From: Oceanispirochaeta sp963676905
Lineage (GTDB): Bacteria > Spirochaetota > Spirochaetia > DSM-2461
Direction of reading: 5' to 3'
Length of the DNA: 64,000 nucleotides
Assembly: GCA_963676905.2 (NCBI GenBank)
Contig: CAXXVE010000001.1
Span: 1,984,001-2,048,000, forward strand
Shown: piece by piece, positions 15,815-25,235 of the stretch
Numbering within the stretch: position 1 is the stretch's first letter
Layout of the letters: every line of letters starts with the position of its first letter
Translations under genes and position numbers: made by a program
The notes under the pieces: generated by a model
What the model was told of the DNA's origin: nothing
Seen by the model: the letters and a program-made list of their open reading frames with translations, nothing else
Databases searched by the model: none

Positions 15815-16240
15815 TCTTGTTTTCCTCACAAAAAAATATTTGCGCCTGAAAACTGCCTGGACCGGGGGATGGTATCTGTTGGATTAGAGAAAAGAAAAAG
15901 CATGCAATTCCGGCACAGACACTCAACATCCCGCTTATTTGGTAAGCAGAACTTCAAGCTATTGGCGTGACCCCGATACCCTTTTTAAAAGGTACGAACA
16001 GGCTTCCCGTCCTCAATGTCAGCGCCCGGAATTTTCTATGAAGTTGTACAGGTCAGACAGGTCTGACCATGTGCGGATATTAACAAAATATAGCGAAAAA
16101 GCACAATATGGGATCTTTGAATTCGATTGAATTCTCTCGAAAGTGGGGGAAAAGAAGTGTTTAGTTACGAAAATGTGGGAAACCGGCTGATTTTTCATTC
16201 AACCGGAATTTTGGGATTTTACAAGTTCCCGGAGGTTTTC
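15815..16240. other. Long upstream region of the MtmB-like/ECF operon
   Basis: This 426-bp stretch has no convincing gene. It must carry the operon promoter and a leader of perhaps 200 bases or more on the minus strand. It includes the dyad at 16051-16068 and two small hairpins (TACC/GGTA with T and A runs near 15978-15996, and GCTTA/TAAGC near 15933-15947). I looked for TPP, cobalamin, SAM, THF and guanidine riboswitch cores and recognised none. Short open frames here have no ribosome-binding sites. Confidence 0.5.
16051..16068. promoter_or_regulatory. Dyad GGTCAGAC-AG-GTCTGACC, candidate FadR-type operator
   Basis: The two 8-bp arms are perfect inverted repeats around AG. Bases 16060-16068 (GGTCTGACC) also have the GTCnGAC core typical of FadR-subfamily GntR operators and share GTCTGAC with the sites near 19954, 20189 and 53812. 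It lies about 240 bp upstream of the MtmB-like start. Confidence 0.5.
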
Positions 16241-16990
16241 TCAGATCTTCCGGCCTATGTAGAAAACGTATCCGTAGTAGTCCTTGTATTTGTTGAAAAG
16301 CTCTATCTCCTGACGCTGCTCATCAACAAGAGCCCTTGCTGCTAAATCAGCCTTATGGCGGCTCAGAAAGTCGGGAAGATGCTTCAGTATTGGTTTGTAG
16401 TAGTTGTTTTTCCAGCTCTCTTCGGAAATGGTAAAGGTTCCAAGAAGCTCAAAACCGCTCTGCTTCATCTGTTCCCTTTTGACATCCTCTGTATGCATCT
16501 CCGAGTAAGCGCCGTTCCAGTATTTTTCAAGTTCTTCTGGACGTTCCTCTTTCAGCCAGGTAATCTCTGAAACCCCGATAATACCCCCGGGTTTGAGAAA
16601 GCGTTTCCAGGCCTGCAGCCCCTTCTGGAAGCCCATGTTGTAGATGGCTCCTTCGGACCAGATCACATCGAGAGACTCCTCTTCAAAGGGCAGATCTTCC
16701 ATGGAGCAGAGGAGGGTGTTTATTTTGTCCTCCACTCCCATCTCTTTGGCGTGGGTCTTCACCTGATCAAGGAATTCGGGAAAGAGGTCTACAGCCACAA
16801 CCTTGCCTCGGGTCAGTCTGGCCAGATCCAGGGTCTGTGCGCCGCAGCCGCAGCCGATGTCGGCGATCTGCAGATCTTTTGACGGCAGAATACCGCTGAG
16901 TTTCAGTGCCTTGTCTGTCTCTTCATGACTGCCGGGGCCCAGGCGTTCGTAATCCTTGTAGAAGTCTACTATCAGTTCCATATTTTCCAT
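16241..16990 (-). CDS. Class I SAM-dependent methyltransferase
   Basis: A 249-residue Rossmann-fold methyltransferase. Motif I is IADIGCGCGAQTLDLA (residues about 42-57), the acidic residue at the end of strand 2 is in VVAVDLFPEF, motif II-like SMEDLPFEEESLDVIWSEGA (about 92-110) and FLKPGGIIGVSEITW follow. The closest look is to generic ubiquinone/menaquinone-methyltransferase-like small-molecule enzymes, and substrate cannot be read. Its start overlaps the DUF1697 stop by one base (TAATG), so the two genes are co-translated. Residues about 150-200 form a helical insertion rich in Glu and Lys. Confidence 0.85.
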   Translation of the reverse strand: MENMELIVDFYKDYERLGPGSHEETDKALKLSGILPSKDLQIADIGCGCGAQTLDLARLTRGKVVAVDLFPEFLDQVKTHAKEMGVEDKINTLLCSMEDLPFEEESLDVIWSEGAIYNMGFQKGLQAWKRFLKPGGIIGVSEITWLKEERPEELEKYWNGAYSEMHTEDVKREQMKQSGFELLGTFTISEESWKNNYYKPILKHLPDFLSRHKADLAARALVDEQRQEIELFNKYKDYYGYVFYIGRKI

Positions 16991-17559
16991 TATGCTTCTG
17001 CCTCCCGGGCCAGCTGCGCCATCTTTTTCAGGGTCTTAAGATTGCGTGTCGTTGCCGAACAAGCCAGTTTCTTTTCTATTTGTGAGTTGTTGAGTCTGGT
17101 TTTGCCATATCCGTCGGGGCAGAAAAGCCAGAGTCCCTTGGCTGAATATACTAATTTTTCACCCGGAGAGACAAATTTTTCGAGTTTTTCGGATAACTCC
17201 TGTCCAATTCCGGCAGAATCCATATTTTTGATTAAAGTGAAGAAGGTCCTGTTTCCTGTTTCATCGGGATGCCCGGGACCGAAGGGGAAGCTTTCCAGTA
17301 TGCCTGCATAATCTGATGCGGATATCAGGAAAGCCGGAACACTGAACCCCGCAAACTCAGAGATTTCTTCTTCCAGATTTTTTTCGATGGCCTTCTGCCC
17401 GGCTTGTCTCCCCTTTGAGGAGAGAAGAAGGTTGCCGCTCTGTATGTAGCTTTCCACTCTGCTGTATCCGATCTCCCTCAGATGGTCGCAGAGTTCCGCC
17501 ATTTTTATCTTGTGACGGCCTCCGACATTTATTCCCTTAAGAAAAAGTATGTAGATCAT
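16990..17559 (-). CDS. DUF1697 family protein
   Basis: A 189-residue DUF1697 protein. The diagnostic N-terminus YILFLKGINVGGRHKIKM, followed by YIQSGNLLLSS, places it in this widespread but uncharacterised cytoplasmic family. A FPFGPGHPDETGNRTFFTLI block and a late RNLKTLKKMAQLA helix are also typical. Function unknown. It is the first gene of a two-gene unit with the downstream SAM methyltransferase; the start is the ATG at 17559, preceded by AAGGGT on the minus strand. Confidence 0.85.
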   Translation of the reverse strand: MIYILFLKGINVGGRHKIKMAELCDHLREIGYSRVESYIQSGNLLLSSKGRQAGQKAIEKNLEEEISEFAGFSVPAFLISASDYAGILESFPFGPGHPDETGNRTFFTLIKNMDSAGIGQELSEKLEKFVSPGEKLVYSAKGLWLFCPDGYGKTRLNNSQIEKKLACSATTRNLKTLKKMAQLAREAEA

Positions 17560-17682
17560 ATTCCACCCTTATTATCTGATATCCTCTGCCGGACAGGTTC
17601 TGCGTGTTTATTGAACTGAGGCAGTTTTGTGATGAATATCAATTAATAATAAAATATCCTGAACAGATATTCCCGAAGGTCT

Positions 17683-17710
17683 TTGAAAAAGAAACATCTG
17701 CTGATATTCT
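17683..17710 (+). promoter_or_regulatory. Probable sigma-70-type promoter of the alcohol dehydrogenase
   Basis: TTGAAA (17683-17688) and TATTCT (17705-17710) with 16-bp spacing precede the gene at 17762. AGGAG lies just upstream of the ATG. Confidence 0.4.
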
Positions 17711-17761
17711 GATTCCTGATAAATGATGAGCCCCTGAACCCGGCTCCCAAGGAGATTCCTT

Positions 17762-18805
<1,044 letters not shown>

Positions 18806-18828
18806 GCCTTGAGGGTTGTTTTTGAGGC

Positions 18829-19239
18829 TTAGTTCAGATATTGGAGAAACTCAATTTCAACCCCGTTGGGGTCCAGCATTAACCCGCCGATAACATTCAG
18901 TTCTTTTGTTAAAGCTACAGGTATATGAAAGGGATAACCGGCATCGGTCAACTCTTTTTCGAGTGATTTTATGTCAGAAACTTCAAATGCCATATGCCTG
19001 TATGTGCCTCTGTCCTTCAGTTCACTAACCGAGTCCCTTGTAGGGTAGAGGTATTCATTCAATTCCAGTTTCACTCCACCGGGAAGCTGGAAATATCTCA
19101 GAATATGATCCTCAAGATCGACAGTTTGTATCAGTTGAAAGCCGAGAATGTTTCCATAAAAATCAAGTGTTTTCTCTAAATCCTTGACTATGATTGTGAT
19201 GTGATCGACTGATCTGATGCCTGTCATAACTCTATTCAC
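18829..19239 (-). CDS. VOC family (glyoxalase/dioxygenase-fold) protein
   Basis: A 136-residue vicinal-oxygen-chelate protein made of two beta-alpha-beta-beta-beta units. Metal-ligand candidates are His13 (SVDHITIIVKD), Glu in KLELNEYL, His in RHMAFEVSD and Glu in the C-terminal DPNGVEIEFLQY. It may be a lactoylglutathione lyase-like isomerase or epimerase. The frame begins with GTG at 19239, overlapping the GntR gene stop by eight bases; an ATG at 19225-19227 is the alternative. It lies in the same transcript as the regulator of the sugar-acid operon, so a role in that pathway is plausible. Confidence 0.82.
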   Translation of the reverse strand: MNRVMTGIRSVDHITIIVKDLEKTLDFYGNILGFQLIQTVDLEDHILRYFQLPGGVKLELNEYLYPTRDSVSELKDRGTYRHMAFEVSDIKSLEKELTDAGYPFHIPVALTKELNVIGGLMLDPNGVEIEFLQYLN

Positions 19240-19939
19240 CGCTCAAACCCTTCACGACTTTCTGCATGTCTGCGAGAGTCATTCCAAGGTGCTTCATCAT
19301 AGCTGATGTTGCCAGTCTCTGGTCTCTTGTTCTAATACTTTCCAATATCAATTTATGTTCCATGATTGTGTTGTCCGAGTGCTCTTTCGCTGAGATTGAC
19401 ATTACTCTGTATTTCTTCAGATCTGCAGCAAGAAGAGTATTTATTTTAGATAGAAGAGTGTTATGGGCCATGGTCATGATCTGGGTATGAAATTTTTCAT
19501 CCAGGCTGGCCATGAGTGTGACATTGTTAGCTGATTCAGCTTCAATGAATTCTTTATGAATTTTTTCAAGTTCTTCAAGTTCGTGGTCTGTCCCTCTTTG
19601 TATTGCCATCCGGATGGCCAGGGGTTCAATCGCCTCTCGCACTTCTGTATAGTCTTCCAGAGTGGGGGCTGCTTCAATAAACCATTTTCTCACTGTGTCA
19701 TAGTCATGAGACTGGTTGTCTCTTACAAATGCACCTCTCCCGGCAATCAGCTCTACATAACCCTCCACCTGAAGGGCCTGCATGGCTTCCCTTATGGATG
19801 AACGGCTTACATTAAGCAGCTCACAGAGTTTTGTTTCTGCAGGCAGTTTTTCCCCTACGGCAAACTGACCATTAATAATTGATTCTTTGATGGACTCTGC
19901 CACCTGTTTTGTTACTGATACTCTTTTTACTGATCTCAT
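19232..19939 (-). CDS. GntR-family transcriptional regulator, FadR subfamily
   Basis: A 235-residue FadR-type regulator. The winged helix (residues about 5-70) includes KQVAESIKESIINGQFAVGEKLP, LCELLNVSRSSIREAMQAL and YVELIAGRGAFV. The all-helical FCD ligand domain (about 90-225) contains YTEVREAIEPLAIRMAI and the metal-site histidines in DEKFHTQI and MEHKLIL. I choose the ATG at 19937-19939: the upstream in-frame ATG at 19981 would place the operator TTGTCCGACAA (19954-19964) inside the coding sequence. It is divergent from the solute-binding-protein operon, whose promoter carries the same operator, so it most likely represses that operon and itself until a sugar-acid effector binds. Confidence 0.9.
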   Translation of the reverse strand: MRSVKRVSVTKQVAESIKESIINGQFAVGEKLPAETKLCELLNVSRSSIREAMQALQVEGYVELIAGRGAFVRDNQSHDYDTVRKWFIEAAPTLEDYTEVREAIEPLAIRMAIQRGTDHELEELEKIHKEFIEAESANNVTLMASLDEKFHTQIMTMAHNTLLSKINTLLAADLKKYRVMSISAKEHSDNTIMEHKLILESIRTRDQRLATSAMMKHLGMTLADMQKVVKGLSGE

Positions 19940-19953
19940 ATTATTGTCCGACA

Positions 19954-19964
19954 ACATACAATAT
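19954..19964. promoter_or_regulatory. TTGTCCGACAA operator at the gntR start
   Basis: A perfect palindrome with a central C, of the FadR-subfamily TTGTCnGACAA type, is placed 15 bases before the gntR ATG and just downstream of a TATATT -10 candidate (19970-19975, minus). It is expected to mediate autoregulation. Confidence 0.65.
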
Positions 19965-20151
19965 AAAGGGTGTTTCATCATTCGTCAATGGATAATATTA
20001 TTTTAGTGCTGCATTGTGATTTTCCTGTTCTTTTGAAGAATCTCTTGGCTTTATATATATTGAAAATAGTTTAAATACATATAATGTAATGATATAAATT
20101 TTTTTATATTTTCCGGAACAGTTTTTTACTTCTTATTTCAAAAGAAAACTG

Positions 20152-20201
20152 TTGACAACTTATGACTCTATGGTAAGCTTTAATTAAAATTGTCTGACAA
20201 T
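20152..20201 (+). promoter_or_regulatory. Promoter and operator of the ABC/sugar-acid operon
   Basis: A consensus TTGACA (20152-20157), 16-bp spacing and an extended -10, TGGTAAGCT (20171-20179), predict a start near 20186. The palindrome ATTGTCTGACAAT (20189-20201) lies immediately downstream and matches the operator at the gntR start. A FadR-type repressor bound there would block elongation or initiation. Confidence 0.65.
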
Positions 20202-20230
20202 CAGACGTCATTCGATTAAATGGAGGTATC

Positions 20231-21478
20231 ATGAAAAAGGTATTGGTCCTAATGTCAGTATTAATGCTGACTATGACTACTCTGGTTTTTTCCAACGGTA
20301 ATCAGGAAGAAAAATCAGATTCAACAATTATTACTTTCCGGTACTGGGCTGACAATACGGATTATTCTCAGCTTATGCAGGACATCATTGCCAGATTCAA
20401 CGCTGAGAACGGAAAGGGAATTACAGTAATCGGCGAGGAGGTTCCCTGGGACGGAGGGGCCTACTCAGAGAATCTTTTCAACACAATGATGGGCGGCGGA
20501 GACATTGACTGTGCAACATGGAAACTTACTTCTACACCGCTTTTTGCAAACAACGATCTTCTGGCGGATCTCACTCCCTATATCAACAGCTGGGACAAGA
20601 AGAGTGAAATTGATGACAATCTTTATTCCATAATGAAACAGGCCGGCGGTAGTGACAGCATCTATGTTATGCCATGGAATATTCAGGTCCTCTATGTCTA
20701 TTACAGACCTTCCTACTTTGAAATGGCCGGAATTGATGTACCTGAGACCTATGAAGATTTTCTTATAGCCATCGAGAAATGCACCATGGATACCAATGGC
20801 GACGGCAAGACTGATGTGTACGGATATGGAATGCGCGGTGCCAAAGGCGGACAGGAACCCTGGGGGAGCTTTGTTTATGGAAGGGGCGGAAGTTTTGATA
20901 AACTGAATACCCCTGATGCCGTAAAGGGTATGCAGGATTTCATTGATATCTATCAGAAAGGTTATGTTCCTCCCACTGCTCCCAACGATGGATTCAGCGA
21001 GATCATTACCAATTTCAAGAGTGGTGTTGCCGCAATGACAATCCATCATACCGGATCATCCGGAGGAATGATTGAAGCTTTAGGTGATGATGTTTCTGCA
21101 TTCCCTTTCCCTGCAGGAAAAGGGCAGTGGACATCCATGGGTGATACTGAGACAGTTATTTTTGAAAGCAGTGAGAATAAAGAGGCGGCTTTTGAGTGGA
21201 TTTCCTATCTTGCAGCCGGAGAGGGACAGAAAATGTGGTGTGAAGGAACAGGCAATGTTCCTGTCAGCAAAACAGTTTCAGAGTCACCTTTTTTCCAGGA
21301 TAACCGCTTTATGAAGGCTTCAATAGAAAGCCAGAGCTATGCGGGAATCCTTCCTATTCTTGACACAACAACAGAGTGGATTTCTGTGATCTGGCCCAAC
21401 ACAGTTGCCCAGGCGCTTACAGGTAAAATCTCAGCGGCCGAGTGCATGGAGACTCTTCAGTCCAATCTCTACAGATAG
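20231..21478 (+). CDS. Extracellular sugar-binding protein, ABC transporter family 1
   Basis: A 415-residue periplasmic binding protein. Residues 1-21 are a signal peptide; no lipobox cysteine follows, so it is probably soluble. The mature part begins with ITFRYWADNTDY, typical of family 1 (MalE-like) proteins, and has YVMPWNIQVLYVYYRPSYFEMAGI near 145-170, a calcium-like DTNGDGKTDVYGYG loop near 195, and GEGQKMWCEGTGNVPVSK near 340. It delivers a sugar, sugar acid or polyol to the two downstream permeases. GGAGG lies four bases from the ATG. No ATPase gene is present in this operon. Confidence 0.92.
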   Translation: MKKVLVLMSVLMLTMTTLVFSNGNQEEKSDSTIITFRYWADNTDYSQLMQDIIARFNAENGKGITVIGEEVPWDGGAYSENLFNTMMGGGDIDCATWKLTSTPLFANNDLLADLTPYINSWDKKSEIDDNLYSIMKQAGGSDSIYVMPWNIQVLYVYYRPSYFEMAGIDVPETYEDFLIAIEKCTMDTNGDGKTDVYGYGMRGAKGGQEPWGSFVYGRGGSFDKLNTPDAVKGMQDFIDIYQKGYVPPTAPNDGFSEIITNFKSGVAAMTIHHTGSSGGMIEALGDDVSAFPFPAGKGQWTSMGDTETVIFESSENKEAAFEWISYLAAGEGQKMWCEGTGNVPVSKTVSESPFFQDNRFMKASIESQSYAGILPILDTTTEWISVIWPNTVAQALTGKISAAECMETLQSNLYR

Positions 21479-21557
21479 GGGAGTCTGGTTTTTAAATCAT
21501 GAAAACTTTCCGGGAGGCCGCGGTAATGACCTCCCGGAAAAGTCTTTGGAGCTTTAT

Positions 21558-22433
21558 GTGAAAAACGTAAAACAAAAAATATGGCCCTATCTTTTAGTGG
21601 CTCCTGCGGTTCTGATTATAGTCGGAGTCGTATTTATTCCAATCATAAACGCAATATTAATGAGTTTTCAGAACTATGATCTGAGGAGACCCAAGGAGAT
21701 CGGCTTTATAGGATTGGGGAATTATCTCTTTATGCTGAAGGACCCACTGTTCTGGGGGGCATTATGGCGGACTTTTCTATGGGTGTTCTTTGGTGTCGGT
21801 TTACAGTTTGTTTTTGGCTTTCTTCTCGCAAATCTTCTCAACAAGAATTTTTTCGGAAGAGGGGCAATCCGGGCTGTCAGTATGATTCCCTGGGTGACTC
21901 CAGGTGTTCTAATCGGATTGATGTGGCGATGGATTTATGACGGGAACTTTGGTGTACTGAATGATCTTCTGTTGAAGTTCGGACTGATACAGGATGCCAT
22001 TCCTTTTCTGTCTCAGACTCCAACATCCCTGGCCTGTGTCATTGTCACAATTATCTGGCAGGGAATACCCTTTTTTGCTCTGATGCTTCTGGCTGCTCTT
22101 CAGGTTGTTCCGGATGAGCTGTATGAAGCTGCTGATATGGATGGCGTCAATGCAGTTCAGAAACTGTTGTATATAACCATACCATCCATCAAAAACACTC
22201 TCTACATCACCCTGCTCCTCAGGATCATCTGGGTCGCCAACTCGGTAGATGTAATTTTCAACATGACTGAGGGAGGCCCCGCCTATTCAACTCAGACTCT
22301 GAGTGTTTACATCTATAATAAAGGGAACTCTTTGAATCTCGGTTATTCCTCAAGCATGGCCATAGTCATGGCAATTCTCCTTTCAATGGTAGCCATTCCC
22401 TATTTGAGCGCTACATTCAGGGAGTCAAAATGA
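21558..22433 (+). CDS. ABC sugar transporter permease 1 (MalF type)
   Basis: A 291-residue inner-membrane permease with six helices (first at about residues 10-32). The EAA loop that docks the ATPase is ELYEAADMDGVNAVQKLLYITIP-like (quoted in part: EAADMDGVNA) near residue 195, as in MalF/UgpA-type subunits. I use the GTG at 21558, which has GGAG six bases upstream and begins directly before the first hydrophobic helix; the longer frame from 21405 overlaps the binding-protein gene and adds an unlikely N-terminus. The stop overlaps the next permease start by four bases (ATGA). Confidence 0.88.
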   Translation: MKNVKQKIWPYLLVAPAVLIIVGVVFIPIINAILMSFQNYDLRRPKEIGFIGLGNYLFMLKDPLFWGALWRTFLWVFFGVGLQFVFGFLLANLLNKNFFGRGAIRAVSMIPWVTPGVLIGLMWRWIYDGNFGVLNDLLLKFGLIQDAIPFLSQTPTSLACVIVTIIWQGIPFFALMLLAALQVVPDELYEAADMDGVNAVQKLLYITIPSIKNTLYITLLLRIIWVANSVDVIFNMTEGGPAYSTQTLSVYIYNKGNSLNLGYSSSMAIVMAILLSMVAIPYLSATFRESK

Positions 22434-23263
22434 AAAAGAAAAATTATCTTGAGAAAACTATTCTGTTCCTGATCCCCCTTCTTGTTATTCTTGTATTTCT
22501 GCTCTTCCCTTTCTATTGGACACTGGTAACATCTTTGAAGACGGAACAGGAGCTTTATGGGGCTGTAACTTATTGGCCCGGAGAAATAACATTCACATCT
22601 TATTCCAGGCTGTTCACTACAACTGTAAACTTCTTTTCTGCCATGAAGAACAGCCTTATAGTTGCGTCAGTTACTTCCATCGTCTCTCTGACCGTTTCTA
22701 CTCTGGCTTCCTATGCGTTTTCCAGGTACAGATTTATTGGCAGAAAGCCGCTTATGTTTCTCTTTCTCAGTAACAATATGTTTCCCACTGTTCTGCTTCT
22801 GATTCCGCTTTATGCCATCATGAGGAAGCTGGGACTTTTATACTCCCATTCAGCTCTGGTTTTGTCATATACAACCTTTACCATTCCTTTTTCGGTCTGG
22901 CTGCTCAACGGGTTTATCAATGACCTGCCCATGTCTCTTGAAGAGGCTGCCATGATTGACGGTTGTAATCGGGGCACGGCTTTTATAAGGATTATTCTTC
23001 CTATTCTGACACCCTGTCTGGTTGCTACGGGAATCTATATCTTTATGACTTCCTGGAATGAATACACCTTTGCAATGATGTTTACAAATGTAAAGGGACG
23101 GACAATCCCTATAGCTCTGAAAAATTTGATAGGACAGCTGGGAGTCCAGTGGGATCTCCTGACTGCAGGAGGAATAGTCACAATCATTCCTGTCTGCATC
23201 ATGTTTTTCTTTGCACAGAAAAGACTGGTTGCCGGTTTAACAGCCGGAGCCGTAAAAGGATAA
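22430..23263 (+). CDS. ABC sugar transporter permease 2 (MalG type)
   Basis: A 277-residue partner permease with six predicted helices beginning at residues 8-30. The EAA loop is SLEEAAMIDGCNRGTAFIRI (about residues 170-189), and NSLIVASVTSIVSLTVSTLA is the conserved second-helix region of MalG-like subunits. It forms the heterodimeric channel with the upstream permease. It starts inside the previous stop (ATGA) and is followed 10 bases later by the dehydratase gene. As in many spirochaetes and Firmicutes, a shared MsmK/UgpC-type ATPase encoded elsewhere is presumably used. Confidence 0.92.
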   Translation: MKKKNYLEKTILFLIPLLVILVFLLFPFYWTLVTSLKTEQELYGAVTYWPGEITFTSYSRLFTTTVNFFSAMKNSLIVASVTSIVSLTVSTLASYAFSRYRFIGRKPLMFLFLSNNMFPTVLLLIPLYAIMRKLGLLYSHSALVLSYTTFTIPFSVWLLNGFINDLPMSLEEAAMIDGCNRGTAFIRIILPILTPCLVATGIYIFMTSWNEYTFAMMFTNVKGRTIPIALKNLIGQLGVQWDLLTAGGIVTIIPVCIMFFFAQKRLVAGLTAGAVKG

Positions 23264-23273
23264 GAGGTATAAA

Positions 23274-24386
23274 ATGCATAATTCAAAAGTGGCTCAAATC
23301 GATACATATCTGATTGAGACCAAGGCAAAAGGTGATTTCTCCGATTCTACAAGAAAGGTTGAAACCATCGGTTATGTCGTCGTTGATATTACTACGGATG
23401 ACGGACTTCACGGAGTTGGAGTCACCTACCACGAAGTAGGCGGAGAGGCAATCTGTGAGTTTATTCAAAGCTCTATCGGCCCCAAACTCATTGGATGGTC
23501 ACCCTTGGAGACTGAGGCTCTATATGAAGAGATCTTTGCCTATATGAGAGGGGTCGGCAGAAAGGGGCTCTCCTTCTGTGCCTACAGTGCTTTGGATATT
23601 GCCCTGTGGGATTTGAAGGGAAGAATGATGAATCTTCCTCTCTATAAACTCCTGGGTGGTAACAGGACTCAGATTACTTGCTATGCCAGCGGAGGCTGGA
23701 CCTCTTACTCTACTCAGCAGCTTGTGGATGAAGTAAAGGCAATGGTTGCGGCCGGTTATAAATATGTGAAAATCAAGATCGGAGTCGACGGTGGCAGGAA
23801 TCCCAATGAGGATGCCCGGAGAATCCTCGCTGTAAGTGAAGCTGTGGGACCTGATATCGGGATCATGATAGATGCCAACAATGCTTTCACTTCAGCTGTC
23901 GCCCTCCGTCTCGCCTATCAGCTGAGGGACTGCAACATTATCTTTTTTGAAGAGCCCGTATTTGCAGATGATACCCCGGGGCTCACACGGTTCCGGCAGG
24001 CCGGTATCCTGCCTTGCGGCTCCGGTGAGCATGAATACACCCGATTCGGAGCCAGAGATCTTGTTGTTAACAACTGTGTGGATTACATACAGTGCGATAT
24101 TACCCGGTGCGGCGGTTTTACCGAAGGTCGAAAGGTCGCAGCCATCGCCCAGGCATTCAACACCTCCTGGGCTCCCCATGGTTTTGATGTCATACATATG
24201 CATATGCTCTCTCCCTATCCCAATGGTGTTTTTCTTGAAAGTCTGTTTATGTTCAATGAACTGATTGAGAACACCTTTACCAACGCTCCAGTTCCTGAAA
24301 AGGGAGTCATGACAATACCTGACAGACCGGGACTGGGACTCGAGCTCAACTATAAAAATCTAACACCCTATGGAAGTGTTAAATAA
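23274..24386 (+). CDS. Enolase-superfamily sugar-acid dehydratase (mandelate racemase subgroup)
   Basis: A 370-residue mandelate racemase/muconate-lactonizing enzyme family protein. Lys166-x-Lys168 (KYVKIKIG) is the catalytic pair, Asp200 (MIDANNAF), Glu226 (FFEEP) and Glu252 (SGEHEYTR) are the metal ligands, and His302 (WAPHGFD) with Asp275 (QCDITRCGG) forms the second acid/base dyad. This set is that of acid-sugar dehydratases such as galactonate, gluconate or fuconate dehydratase, which yield 2-keto-3-deoxy sugar acids. Exact substrate is not readable. A DapA-type aldolase for such a product is two genes downstream. AGAGGT precedes the ATG. Confidence 0.88.
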   Translation: MHNSKVAQIDTYLIETKAKGDFSDSTRKVETIGYVVVDITTDDGLHGVGVTYHEVGGEAICEFIQSSIGPKLIGWSPLETEALYEEIFAYMRGVGRKGLSFCAYSALDIALWDLKGRMMNLPLYKLLGGNRTQITCYASGGWTSYSTQQLVDEVKAMVAAGYKYVKIKIGVDGGRNPNEDARRILAVSEAVGPDIGIMIDANNAFTSAVALRLAYQLRDCNIIFFEEPVFADDTPGLTRFRQAGILPCGSGEHEYTRFGARDLVVNNCVDYIQCDITRCGGFTEGRKVAAIAQAFNTSWAPHGFDVIHMHMLSPYPNGVFLESLFMFNELIENTFTNAPVPEKGVMTIPDRPGLGLELNYKNLTPYGSVK

Positions 24387-24404
24387 ACAATCAGGAGAAG
24401 ATTA

Positions 24405-25235
24405 ATGAAAGATATGCTGTTCGATGTCAGTGATAAAATAGTTGTAATTACAGGAGGGCTTGGTCAGATCGGAGCCGAATTTGTAAAGGAATTTCTGAAT
24501 AGAGGGTCCCGGGTAGCTGTTCTTTCCAGGAGTGCCAGTAACGAGCGAGCAGAAAAAGCTCTGGGAAGGGACGCCGCAGGAAGCAGCTCTCTTTCGCTTT
24601 ATGCAGTTGATATTACCAAAAAGGATAGTATTAATGATTTCCTGGATGACCTTGAAAAGAAGTGGGGTACTCCCGATGTGTTGATCAATAACGCAGGAAT
24701 TGATACCCAGCCCAGTGCTCCACCTGAGGTCTCCGGTCCTTTTGAAGACTTTCCCGAAGATGTTTTCCGTGAAGTTGTTGAAACTAATCTTACAGGTACA
24801 TTTCTGATGACTCAAGCTGTAGGAGCCCGTATGGTTAAGGCGGGCAAGGGCGGTTCCATTGTGAATATCGGTTCTATATACGGCATGGTCAGCCCAGTCC
24901 AGGATATATACGCCTATAAAGCTGAAAAGACAGGGGTTCCTTTTATCAAGCCGGTAGCCTACAGTGCCGCCAAGTCGGGCATCTACAATCTGACCCGATA
25001 CTGTGCAACCTACTGGGGTAAAAAGGGAATCCGGGTTAACGCCTTCTCTCCTTCCGGAGTCTGGCGGGATACTCAGGATAAGGAATTTCAGAAGAATTAC
25101 TGTGACAGGATGCCCATTGGACGGATGGCGCAGGCTGACGAGTACAACGGAGCCCTCATTTTCCTTGCCTCTGACGCATCCACATATATGACCGGTGCAA
25201 ATCTGGTTATGGATGGGGGATGGACCGCATGGTAA
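24405..25235 (+). CDS. Short-chain dehydrogenase/reductase (SDR)
   Basis: A 276-residue classical SDR. The cofactor motif is TGGLGQIG (residues 16-23), NNAG is at 95-98, and the catalytic residues are Ser157 (IGSIYG), Tyr186 and Lys190 (YSAAK). An insertion at about 163-183 (VQDIYAYKAEKTG) lies between Ser and Tyr and probably shapes the active site. It ends with the usual GANLVMDGGWTAW. It would oxidise or reduce the sugar, sugar acid or keto-acid in the pathway, using NAD or NADP. AGGAG lies seven bases upstream of the ATG. Confidence 0.88.
   Translation: MKDMLFDVSDKIVVITGGLGQIGAEFVKEFLNRGSRVAVLSRSASNERAEKALGRDAAGSSSLSLYAVDITKKDSINDFLDDLEKKWGTPDVLINNAGIDTQPSAPPEVSGPFEDFPEDVFREVVETNLTGTFLMTQAVGARMVKAGKGGSIVNIGSIYGMVSPVQDIYAYKAEKTGVPFIKPVAYSAAKSGIYNLTRYCATYWGKKGIRVNAFSPSGVWRDTQDKEFQKNYCDRMPIGRMAQADEYNGALIFLASDASTYMTGANLVMDGGWTAW

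Noticed and set aside
15815..16240. Possible riboswitch (TPP or cobalamin) before the ECF/MtmB-like operon
   Set aside because: Expected because of the YkoE-type transporter and corrinoid-linked family, but no conserved TPP or B12-box core could be found on the minus strand.
21405..21557. N-terminal extension of permease 1
   Set aside because: It overlaps the binding-protein gene, codes for a non-membrane segment without homology, and GGAG-GTG at 21548-21560 gives a proper start.
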